From Phormidesmis priestleyi (GTDB taxonomy: Bacteria > Cyanobacteriota > Cyanobacteriia > Phormidesmidales > Phormidesmidaceae), in NCBI GenBank assembly GCA_003242115.1, contig QBMP01000003.1:25590-35703 (forward strand): a stretch of 10,114 nt of DNA, given 5' to 3'. Shown piece by piece: positions 1 through 5,683 of the stretch; within the stretch, counting starts at the first letter, position 1; every line of letters starts with the position of its first letter. A program made the position numbers and the translations under genes. Below the pieces are notes generated by a model that did no database searches, was not told where the DNA came from, and saw only the letters and a program-made list of their open reading frames with translations.

Positions 1-3
1 AGT

Positions 4-36
4 CGATAGTTCTGAGCCGATAGTTCTGAGCCGATA
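4..36. repeat. 14-bp short tandem repeat at the left edge
   Basis: The unit CGATAGTTCTGAGC occurs at 4-17 and 18-31 without mismatch, followed by a partial copy (CGATA, 32-36). A looser 12-bp duplication follows (39-50 and 51-62, sharing AGTGCTA). The array may continue outside the window. No coding frame is evident across it. Its role is unknown; it resembles the other short arrays in the gaps of this window only in style, not in sequence. Confidence 0.8.
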
Positions 37-116
37 CAAGTGCTAGTAGGAGTGCTAAGTAAACCTGGCATCAAACCACTAACGTCAACAAGCCAACAGA
101 AAAAAGCAATTTAGGT

Positions 117-152
117 TTGACACAACGCACAAACAGCAGTTACCCTTATAAA
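117..152 (+). promoter_or_regulatory. Possible promoter of tRNA-Glu
   Basis: A perfect -35-like TTGACA lies at 117-122 and a -10-like TATAAA at 147-152, about 15 bases before the tRNA. The 24-base spacing is too long for a standard sigma-70 promoter, so the two boxes probably do not work together. The TATAAA box is the better placed for a start just upstream of the mature tRNA. Tentative. Confidence 0.3.
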
Positions 153-167
153 GGTTCAAACACATGC

Positions 168-240
168 GCCCCCATCGTCTAGAGGCCTAGGACACCTCCC
201 TTTCACGGAGGCGACAGGGATTCGAATTCCCTTGGGGGTA
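168..240 (+). tRNA. trnE: tRNA-Glu (anticodon UUC)
   Basis: A 73-base cloverleaf. The acceptor stem 168-174 (GCCCCCA) pairs with 233-239 (TGGGGGT), with a G-U pair at its end, and the discriminator is A240. The anticodon stem is CCTCC (195-199) with GGAGG (207-211), enclosing loop CTTTCAC with anticodon TTC at 202-204. The T-loop TTCGAAT is typical. The 3' CCA is not encoded. The sequence is very like cyanobacterial and chloroplast tRNA-Glu. In cyanobacteria this tRNA serves translation and is also, once charged, the substrate of glutamyl-tRNA reductase (HemA), the first step to 5-aminolevulinate for chlorophyll, haem and phycobilins. It stands alone and is followed directly by its own terminator. 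Confidence 0.97.
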
Positions 241-256
241 TGTCAATAAAACTTTG

Positions 257-292
257 CCTCGCAGCCTCACATAGTCTGCGAGGTTTTGTTTT
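257..292 (+). terminator. Rho-independent terminator of tRNA-Glu
   Basis: A perfect 8-bp GC-rich stem, CCTCGCAG (257-264) with CTGCGAGG (276-283), has an 11-base loop and is followed at once by TTTTGTTTT. It starts 17 bases after the tRNA, on the same strand. Confidence 0.88.
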
Positions 293-520
293 AAAGTTCT
301 ATAAGCTTTGCGCCATTCTCTTCAGCTAGCTGAGAGGCAGCGTTAATAATTTCTTAGAATTAGCATTTAATATAGATAGCCATTTACATATAGCTTTTTC
401 AAATATTAAGTCAGCTGGCATTTGGAAAAATGCTAACCACAATAGTCTCGCTATAGCAGTGTGCGGATGCGTAACTGACGGTTCTTCAGGTAGCCATGCT
501 GCTTTCACACCAAAAAAAAA

Positions 521-547
521 CGGCGAAAACGGCGAAAACGGCGAGTA
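521..547. repeat. 9-bp tandem repeat after an A-run
   Basis: The unit CGGCGAAAA occurs at 521-529 and 530-538, with a degenerate third copy (CGGCGAGTA) at 539-547. It follows a run of nine A (512-520). It looks like slippage-prone DNA. Function unknown. Confidence 0.75.
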
Positions 548-610
548 ATCACTTTAAGCGAAAAGTCTGCGTAGCCTTGTTTTGCAAGTAATTAGCTAGC
601 GATAAGCGAG

Positions 611-667
611 AATATGCCCAAATCACTGAAAGTCGCCGCTATTTTTGGTGCGTAATTTGGGCATATT
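611..667. repeat. Perfect 13-bp inverted repeat with a 31-base loop
   Basis: AATATGCCCAAAT (611-623) is the exact reverse complement of ATTTGGGCATATT (655-667). The next bases on either side do not pair, so the arms are exactly 13 bp. No T-run follows on either strand, which argues against a simple terminator. It sits about 100 bases before the start codon of the kinase-like gene, so it could be an operator pair, a leader hairpin or the remnant of a small element. Confidence 0.75.
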
Positions 668-765
668 TAGGCAAGTCAGTCTTGAGATCCTTCTATTGGG
701 CTACAGGAGTGAACGCCTTTAATGATCGCTCTCCGGGCTTAACTGCCAGTTATTCATAATTTTGT

Positions 766-2355
766 ATGCCAATGTCGCCTTTATCTTTACAGAGCCAGTG
801 GGTCAGTTTGCAGCCACAGCCTAGTGCGATCGCGGTCGATCCGCGAGGCTTCAAATCGGCAATACAGTCGCTGAGCCAATTCTTAATTGCGCATCAAATT
901 CCGGCAACGCTATGGCTGAAACTCCCTAAAGAAGATGCTTGGTGGACTGATATTTGGCAGTATGGACAGCAGGCACCGGGCTGCACGCTTTACACATTGG
1001 GCGATCAAATTGGGAGTCCGCCGGATCATTTGGCAGCGAGTTTGCGATCTATCCCGCTTGAGCAAAGTCCTGATTTCAAGCGAGAGTACCTGTGTTTGGC
1101 GGTTGCAAACAACTTTGTGTGCGCTTTGTTTGCGGTGCGCACATCGGGCCTTATGGCCTCTGATGGAACGCCTGATAAGCGCACTCTGAAGCTTTATTGC
1201 TCGACCTCTGGCCGCACAGTAGCGGCGCTTAGTAGCGGGATCAAGCAGATGATCAAAGGTAGCTTATCGAATGAAATAAGCTGGCCTTCGAGCGCTGGAA
1301 AGGATGAGACGATCCCGGTTGAGGCTGATTTGTCTGCACCCATCGGCGCAGATTCGAGTTCAGACGATCTGGCAAAAGCCGCCTGTTTCGAGCAGTCTAT
1401 AGCTGCTCAAGCTGTACTCAATCAGTGGGATCGCTGTTTTCCTGAGGAGCTTTTGAGCTGTGAGAGCTTGCCGCTGACGGAGGCTTTTTTGGGGTGGCAG
1501 TTGCAGGCCCATGTAGAGTTGAGATCGCAGTTAGCCATCTCTAAAAGCACGTTGGTATCGGCTGCTGATGCGGCCCTGAAATCACTGTCACTTGACTTTT
1601 TGGCGCAGGCCAGACAAGAGCTACAGTCACCTCTGACCACGATTAAAACTGCACTGACGCTCTTGGGTTCGCCTACGCTCAAGCTCGCTCAGCGGCAGCG
1701 CTATTTAGAAATGATCACGACGCAGTGCGATCGCCAGACCTCTCTTATCAATAGTATTATCGATCTGCTACAAACTCAAACCACTCCCAGCACGCCGCCC
1801 AAAGCTTTGCAGCTCTCAGACATTATTCCAGGGGTTGTCAGCACCTATCAGCCGATTGCCGAAGAACGCGGCATTATGCTGGCCTATACAGTGCCGCCGA
1901 CACTAACACCCATCTTAGGTTTAGAAGCAGAACTCAAGCAAATCGTGATTTATTTGATTAATAACGGGATGCAGGTCACCCCTAAAGGCGGCCGCATTTG
2001 GGTGGCCGCTGCCCCTCATAATGCCAACTTTGTCGCGCTCACGATTGAAGACTCTGGCGAATGCATTGCCAAAGCTGATATTGACCAAATGTTCTTAGCG
2101 TTTTATCGCCCACCAACGCATCATAGCGGGGCAGGTAATGGCTTAGGGCTCACGTTAGTGCAGCAGCTAGTCAATCGTATGAATGGGCGCATTTTAGTAG
2201 AGAGCGCACCGGGTAAAGGCACTATTTTTAAAATTTTGCTACCAGTTCATCATCTCGCCAGCTCGTCTGAAAGCAAATCTAACTACCCTCAAAATCATTT
2301 CACCCCAACTGTTCAGGCTAATTCCTCTCAGCCATTAGCTAGCGTATGGCAGTAG
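766..2355 (+). CDS. Histidine-kinase-like protein with Gln in place of the phosphoacceptor His
   Basis: Soluble 529-residue protein with no signal peptide or membrane helix. Residues about 25-180 form an N-terminal alpha/beta region, probably a sensor module, that I cannot assign. Residues about 270-340 are a HisKA-like dimerisation helix pair, and about 385-495 a HATPase_c domain. In the ATPase domain the N-box Asn is kept (N400, LINNG), with D429/G431 of the G1 box and the G2 box GNGLGLTLV (457-465). The G1 box is altered (DSGECI, Cys where Gly is usual), and the first N-box Asn is Tyr (Y396). In the H-box the usual SHELRTP reads RQELQSP: the phosphorylated His is Q284 (codon CAA). Autophosphorylation by the classical route should be impossible, so this may be a pseudokinase, a phosphatase or a partner of another kinase. 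An in-frame TAA at 757 limits the start to ATG 766 or ATG 772; no Shine-Dalgarno is visible. No response regulator is adjacent. Confidence 0.9.
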   Translation: MPMSPLSLQSQWVSLQPQPSAIAVDPRGFKSAIQSLSQFLIAHQIPATLWLKLPKEDAWWTDIWQYGQQAPGCTLYTLGDQIGSPPDHLAASLRSIPLEQSPDFKREYLCLAVANNFVCALFAVRTSGLMASDGTPDKRTLKLYCSTSGRTVAALSSGIKQMIKGSLSNEISWPSSAGKDETIPVEADLSAPIGADSSSDDLAKAACFEQSIAAQAVLNQWDRCFPEELLSCESLPLTEAFLGWQLQAHVELRSQLAISKSTLVSAADAALKSLSLDFLAQARQELQSPLTTIKTALTLLGSPTLKLAQRQRYLEMITTQCDRQTSLINSIIDLLQTQTTPSTPPKALQLSDIIPGVVSTYQPIAEERGIMLAYTVPPTLTPILGLEAELKQIVIYLINNGMQVTPKGGRIWVAAAPHNANFVALTIEDSGECIAKADIDQMFLAFYRPPTHHSGAGNGLGLTLVQQLVNRMNGRILVESAPGKGTIFKILLPVHHLASSSESKSNYPQNHFTPTVQANSSQPLASVWQ

Positions 2356-2366
2356 CTGCGCTCAAG

Positions 2367-2405
2367 CTCGCGCCGATCACTCGCGTCTATCACTCGCGCC
2401 GATCG
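2367..2405. repeat. 13-bp tandem repeat, three copies, between convergent genes
   Basis: CTCGCGCCGATCA (2367-2379), CTCGCGTCTATCA (2380-2392) and CTCGCGCCGATCG (2393-2405) lie head to tail. Copies 1 and 3 differ at one base and copy 2 differs by two from copy 1. It fills most of the gap between the stop of the kinase-like gene and the stop of xseB. No strong terminator hairpin is seen in the gap, only a weak 5-bp AAAGC/GCTTT stem at 2431-2446. Confidence 0.85.
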
Positions 2406-2444
2406 ATAGAGATAGCCAGTAGAGATAAGAAAAGCTAAACGGCT

Positions 2445-2681
2445 TTAATCCTCAGCTTCGCCAACCAGCGTCTCTATTAGCAACGCCGCACTCTGCTGCT
2501 TAGATTGCAAAAACTGATCGCACTGCTGAAGGGCGCTGACCGCTTCGGCAAACTGCTCAAATACCGTCTCTAAGGGCAGTTCGCCAGTTTCTAGCTGGTC
2601 GGTAATGGTTTCAATGCGGCTGAGGGTGGCTTCGTAGCTCCAGTCGGCAGGAAGCGCTGGCGTTTTTTTGGCGCGGGGCAT
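2445..2681 (-). CDS. xseB: Exodeoxyribonuclease VII small subunit
   Basis: A 78-residue protein with the usual XseB core, SYEATLSRIETITDQLETGELPLETVFEQF in sense, forming a helical hairpin (residues about 15-70), and a short basic N-terminus (PRAKKT). Several XseB chains bind the coiled-coil of one XseA to form exonuclease VII, a cytoplasmic, metal-independent nuclease that degrades single-stranded DNA from both ends in repair. It starts 7 bases after the xseA stop, an operon arrangement suggesting translational coupling. The ATG at 2681 has no clear Shine-Dalgarno. The gene is intact and of normal length although its partner xseA is damaged. Confidence 0.95.
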   Translation of the reverse strand: MPRAKKTPALPADWSYEATLSRIETITDQLETGELPLETVFEQFAEAVSALQQCDQFLQSKQQSAALLIETLVGEAED

Positions 2682-2688
2682 GGGAGCT

Positions 2689-3818
2689 TTAGTCCTGATG
2701 ATTCAATACAGCACTATTATCGGTGACCGTTGCTTTGAGCTGACCGTGGGTGAGCTGAATTTCTAATTCGGTGCCCACGGCAATCTTAGCGGCGGCAGTG
2801 GCGATTTGGCCGTGGGCTTTGACGAGGGCATAGCCGCGTCTTAGCACAGCTTCAGGATCTAGGGTCGCTAGCTTTTCTTGGAGTAGCTGATGCTGATGCT
2901 GGGCGAGCTGTAGCCGCTGGCTCAGGCTGGCAATAAGCTGCTGTTGCTGCCAGTGAAGATCGCGCTGGTGCTGGGCAATTTTTTTATCTAACTGGAGGCG
3001 GTGGAGACGAGCCTTAAGCCCGGAAATTTGGCTTCGTGCTTGGCCACGACGGCGCGTCATCAGCTGAGTGAGGCGCTGTAAATACTGTACTTGTTCAGTA
3101 TAGAGATCGCTCAGACTTGGCACGACCTGCTCAGCAGCAGCCGTGGGAGTGTGCGCGCAGACATCGGCCACCAAGTCAGCCAGCGATTCGTCGCGCTCGT
3201 GGCCAATGCCGGTAATTACTGGACTGGGCGACTGGGCGATGGCGGCCACTACCCGCTCATCGTCAAAGCAAGCCAAATCTTCGCTGGCACCGCCGCCCCT
3301 TGCTAGCAGCAGCACATCGGCTCGGCGATCGCGAGTGACGCGGGCGATCGCGTTGGCAATTGAAACCGGAGCCATTGCGCCCTGTACCGTCGCAGGTGAT
3401 AGCAAAATTTTGAGGGTGGGATTGCGCTGACTCAGCGTGCGCTGAATGTCACCCCAGGCCGCCGCTTCTGGAGACGTGACAACGGCCAGAGTTTGAGGAT
3501 AGGCCGGTAGCGGGCGCTTGCGGGCCTGATCGAACAGACCTTCGGCGGCTAGGCGCGATCGCAGCTGCTGATACCTGAGTGCCTGCAATCCCTTGCCGAC
3601 CGGCAATACCTGCCATACCGTCAGCTGATAGGAGCCGCGCTTAGGGTACAGCCGCACTGACGGTGGCTACGCGCACTCGACACTTCCCCGACGACCCAAA
3701 TTTTTCGCAGCTGCGGATTGTCTTCTATGAGTAGTTTTAGATAATCGGTTAAGCCTGCGACTCCAATGGATAGATCATGGGTCTGTTCGATAGGGTAATC
3801 AGCAATAGGATCTAACAT
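2689..3818 (-). pseudogene. xseA: Exodeoxyribonuclease VII large subunit, disrupted by internal deletion and frame change
   Basis: Two pieces of one XseA lie in different frames. The 5' piece (ATG 3818; TTG 3827 is also possible) encodes the first half of the OB-fold up to WVVGEVSSARSHR at about 3660, then runs out of frame to a stop at 3621. The 3' piece, read from about 3660 down to 2689, begins SVRLYPKRGSYQLTVWQ. It carries the exonuclease core, including TSPEAAAWGDIQRT, the glycine-rich GGGASEDLACF, GIGHERDESLADLVADVC and HTPTAAAEQVVPS, then the C-terminal coiled coil that binds XseB. Compared with family members as I remember them, roughly 40-45 residues between SHR and VRLYP are absent, the second half of the OB-fold. 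A GTG at 3657 could restart a 322-residue protein without the DNA-binding OB-fold, but has no visible Shine-Dalgarno. Upstream of xseB. Most likely non-functional; an assembly error is the alternative. Confidence 0.88.
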
Positions 3819-3929
3819 TTGAGCCAATTCTTTCAGCGAATCCGTTGCGCTAACTCTTTAAGTAAATTCCTAAGTAAATTCTTTAGAGCAGCAAAGCGAG
3901 CAGCTTCTATTATCTATCAAAAATACTTA

Positions 3930-3958
3930 TTGAAAATGTGGCGCTGACCCTGGACAAT
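3930..3958 (+). promoter_or_regulatory. Possible sigma-70 promoter for the 22-codon ORF
   Basis: TTGAAA (3930-3935) and GACAAT (3953-3958) are separated by exactly 17 bases. The predicted start near 3965 would give a leader of about 35 bases before ATG 3999. The -10 box matches the consensus at 4 of 6 positions, so this is suggestive only. Confidence 0.3.
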
Positions 3959-3998
3959 CTGCTAAAAATCAATTAAAAAATAGTACATATGTATATTA

Positions 3999-4067
3999 AT
4001 GTTGGGAAAATGTTTTGGTAAACCCGGCGGTGTTGAGCATGGAGCCTGCTGTCCGGATAGCCCTTAA
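3999..4067 (+). CDS. Candidate 22-residue Cys-containing peptide
   Basis: A 22-codon frame from ATG to tandem stops TAA TAA. The peptide starts MLGKCF, continues GKPGGVEHGA and ends CCPDSP, so it has three Cys (residues 5, 17, 18), one His (15) and a Gly/Pro-rich core. Support: the frame is markedly more GC-rich than the AT-rich DNA around it, it has a double stop, a 12-bp hairpin begins 17 bases after the first stop, and a 17-bp-spaced promoter-like pair lies upstream. Against: it is very short, there is no Shine-Dalgarno, and I do not recognise the peptide. Cys-x11-Cys-Cys with a His could bind metal or form disulfides, but this is speculation. It could instead be a leader peptide or chance. 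It lies on the strand opposite xseA and DUF1815, so it is not a shadow of either. Confidence 0.4.
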   Translation: MLGKCFGKPGGVEHGACCPDSP

Positions 4068-4084
4068 TAAATAAGCCCCCAATA

Positions 4085-4118
4085 AATAAGCCTAGACGGC
4101 TTCCCATCTAGGCTTATT
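4085..4118. terminator. 12-bp hairpin, probable (bidirectional) terminator
   Basis: AATAAGCCTAGA (4085-4096) pairs perfectly with TCTAGGCTTATT (4107-4118) around a 10-base loop. Read on the plus strand it follows the 22-codon ORF. Read on the minus strand it lies about 217 bases after the DUF1815 stop and continues into TATTGG. The T-runs are short and broken (TTATT), so efficiency is uncertain. A second copy of the 5' arm (within 4066-4077) could compete for pairing. Confidence 0.6.
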
Positions 4119-4334
4119 CCAAAGCTTAATCATCTGAGTAAGTACCAATGCCGTAGCAATGGGCTAACAATCCACATTATTTGGCCTAAGAGCTGCGTTG
4201 TTAGGGTTAACTAGGCTTAAGTTAAACGCAACTGAGATCTCAATAAAAGTAAAGATCGTTCAATCACTTGAGCAAGCAGCTAAAAGAGTGAGCCGCTATC
4301 TGCATCCGCAGTCTTTCGCTCAGCAGTATCCAAA

Positions 4335-4667
4335 CTAGGCAACTGCCTCACATTCAGCCGGACTGACTTGATATTTAATCAAGTTAGCAAGCTCTTGAAG
4401 CTGATTAATTGCCTCAGCGCCTTCAAGCTTCATCAGCTCGCGGTCATCGCGCATTTCAGTCCAAGTGATTCCGTAATCAGAGACCAAAAAGCGAATCAGA
4501 TGATCGCCGCCTAAGCTCACCATAAACGAAGCGCTGTTCAGCTCTTCTCCGCAGGTATAGCAAGAAGCTAGGTACCCTCTTTTTTCCAAAACGACCGCCA
4601 GCGCCTTTAGATCTAAAACCAGATCTTGGACAAACTGTCGGTGCTGATTTGCAAGTCTGACAAACAT
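4335..4667 (-). CDS. DUF1815 family protein (cyanobacterial)
   Basis: A 110-residue soluble protein that matches the cyanobacterial DUF1815 family throughout: MFVRLANQHRQFVQDLV at the start, then LKALAVVLEKRGYLASCYTCG, SASFMVSLGGDHLIRFLVSDYG in sense, WTEMRDDRELMKLEGAEAI, and a short variable tail. A CxxC-like pair (CYTC) is conserved in the family as I remember it. No biochemical function is established. The start is firm: on the minus strand GAGGAAAG (4671-4678) is a good Shine-Dalgarno 3 bases before ATG 4667. It is a single gene with long AT-rich non-coding DNA upstream, which suggests its own regulated promoter. Confidence 0.93.
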   Translation of the reverse strand: MFVRLANQHRQFVQDLVLDLKALAVVLEKRGYLASCYTCGEELNSASFMVSLGGDHLIRFLVSDYGITWTEMRDDRELMKLEGAEAINQLQELANLIKYQVSPAECEAVA

Positions 4668-5105
4668 TGTCTTTCCTCTACACCATTGCTCAGTTTTACA
4701 TATTTTACTTAACTTTTTCTTAACAAGTTTCCCGATTAAACCCTTGCAAAGAATCCAGCCTACTTAAAGGCTGTCTTTAACCAGAGTAACCAAGGTTTAA
4801 AACAAATGTAACCTTTTATAACAATTTAAACCGATGGATACTGTAACATACCCACTCCACTTTAAAGAACTAACGTTCACGAGCGTATCAGCTCCAAAAT
4901 TTTTAAACTGTAACAAGCTTATCTGCCACAGTCGCCTGAGCTAGGTGCTAAGCCATGAAAGGCGACAAAATTTGGCTGCACGAAGCTTTCGTGACTAGAA
5001 AAGCCCCTTAAGATGCGCTGAGTGAGGCAAATGAGGGATTTTCGTTGACAGACTATGGGCAGATACGCTATGCGCCTATCTGTTCTAACGTATCTGGGAG
5101 CCTAA

Positions 5106-5126
5106 CTACAGTGTTGAACACTGTAG
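5106..5126. promoter_or_regulatory. 21-bp perfect palindrome, possible operator
   Basis: CTACAGTGTT (5106-5115) and AACACTGTAG (5117-5126) are exact reverse complements around a single central G. The half-sites are typical in length for a dimeric regulator. No T-run follows on either strand, so a terminator is unlikely. It lies 217 bases from the DUF2839 stop codon and 439 bases from the DUF1815 start codon, so the target gene is unclear. Confidence 0.4.
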
Positions 5127-5207
5127 GGATCAAAAATATGACAAAAGTTGACATAACTAATCCGCAAGTAGGCGTAGATCTCTATCAAGAAGCGAGTTGA
5201 TAGTCGG

Positions 5208-5239
5208 ATCTATCAATCTATCAATCTATTAATCTGTCA
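5208..5239. repeat. 8-bp tandem repeat, four copies
   Basis: ATCTATCA at 5208-5215 and 5216-5223, then ATCTATTA (5224-5231) and ATCTGTCA (5232-5239), each one base away from the unit. AT-rich, non-coding, between the long palindrome and the DUF2839 hairpin. Likely a slippage array; copy number may vary among strains. Confidence 0.85.
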
Positions 5240-5251
5240 ATAGATAAATGA

Positions 5252-5273
5252 TGGCTAACTATTCAGTTAGCCA
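5252..5273 (-). terminator. Hairpin downstream of DUF2839
   Basis: TGGCTAACT (5252-5260) pairs perfectly with AGTTAGCCA (5265-5273) around a 4-base loop. On the minus strand it lies 54 bases after the DUF2839 stop and is followed by TCATTTATC, a weak T-tract. A plausible terminator for the minus-strand gene. Confidence 0.5.
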
Positions 5274-5327
5274 AATAATCAGCCCAAAATAGCTGTCTAG
5301 ATCATTCTCTAGCGGTGGCAGCGAGGG

Positions 5328-5543
5328 TTAATTTGTGAGCGTCCACCAGCCAAATCCGGGGCCAATAAAGCGGATGGTTAGCCAAGCGCCAATCATTAGG
5401 ATGATGCCAGCCCAGGCACCTTTGGTGCTCCAGCTAACAAATTTGGCAGCCGTATCTTTGCTGATTGGGATGCCAGGAAGGACGGATTCTGGTTTGCCGT
5501 AGCTGTCGCCCATTGCTTCTTGACGGCGTTTGGATTCTCCCAT
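5328..5543 (-). CDS. DUF2839 family small membrane protein
   Basis: A 71-residue protein. The N-terminus MGESKRRQEAMGDSYG is basic, with the MGExKRR start typical of cyanobacterial DUF2839. A short Pro-containing stretch follows, then one membrane helix (about residues 42-61, WAGIILMIGAWLTIRFIG) and the conserved GPGFGWW end. One-pass membrane protein, presumably with the basic end in the cytoplasm; no function is known. It starts at ATG 5543 without a clear Shine-Dalgarno. The DinG-like gene ends 140 bases upstream on the same strand, so co-transcription is possible but not evident. Confidence 0.9.
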   Translation of the reverse strand: MGESKRRQEAMGDSYGKPESVLPGIPISKDTAAKFVSWSTKGAWAGIILMIGAWLTIRFIGPGFGWWTLTN

Positions 5544-5683
5544 AATACTGATTCAGGTGAGGGGGCTAAGAGGGTATAGATTGCTGTGGCCCTATCATAG
5601 CGGGCAATTTTAGAGAACTGACGGATACTTTGACTGAGTTTATGAATTGTTAAATCTGTCACTGCCGTAAACGCTGAATAAAA

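Larger units (their letters stand above)
293..765. other. Non-coding stretch between tRNA-Glu and the kinase-like gene
   Basis: About 470 bases without a convincing gene. It holds an A-run followed by a 9-bp tandem repeat (521-547) and a perfect 13-bp inverted repeat (611-667), listed separately. The last 100 bases must contain the leader of the downstream gene, but I could not identify a convincing -35/-10 pair or a Shine-Dalgarno site. Confidence 0.6.
3828..4334. other. Gap between xseA and DUF1815
   Basis: About 500 bases, mostly AT-rich. It contains a GC-richer island that reads as a short peptide gene (3999-4067), a possible promoter for it (3930-3958), the 10-bp palindrome TACATATGTA (3984-3993) just before its start codon, a 12-bp direct repeat AATAAATAAGCC (4066-4077 and 4081-4092) and a strong hairpin (4085-4118). 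From 4120 to 4334 I see no gene or clear signal apart from weak inverted repeats. Confidence 0.6.
4668..5327. other. 660-base non-coding block between DUF1815 and DUF2839
   Basis: No gene is recognisable on either strand. The DUF1815-proximal third (4680-4920) is AT-rich, as expected for its promoter, and contains three TGTAAC motifs (4807, 4842, 4909) and the 8-bp inverted repeat GGTTTAAA/TTTAAACC (4794-4801, 4825-4832). Further on are a 7-bp inverted repeat GTCGCCT/AGGCGAC (4931-4937, 4960-4966), two consensus TTGACA boxes on the plus strand (5045-5050, 5148-5153) without good -10 partners, a 9-bp wobble-containing stem (5057-5065 with 5077-5085), a long palindrome (5106-5126), an 8-bp tandem repeat and a hairpin beside DUF2839. 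A small RNA is possible but not shown. Confidence 0.5.

Noticed and set aside
240..329. Short plus-strand frame starting at the last base of tRNA-Glu
   Set aside because: It overlaps the tRNA end and runs straight through the terminator hairpin, so it is a chance frame.
326..508. 60-residue minus-strand frame in the gap after tRNA-Glu
   Set aside because: It has a GTG start with no Shine-Dalgarno, opens next to a poly-A/tandem repeat, and resembles no family I know. It could be a gene remnant but I cannot support it.
4955..5011. 18-codon plus-strand frame (MKGDKIWLHE...) in the 660-base gap
   Set aside because: No Shine-Dalgarno, no paired terminator and no composition contrast; short frames like this are expected by chance.
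5396..5662. 88-residue minus-strand frame overlapping DUF2839
   Set aside because: It overlaps most of the recognisable DUF2839 gene in another frame and has no family features.
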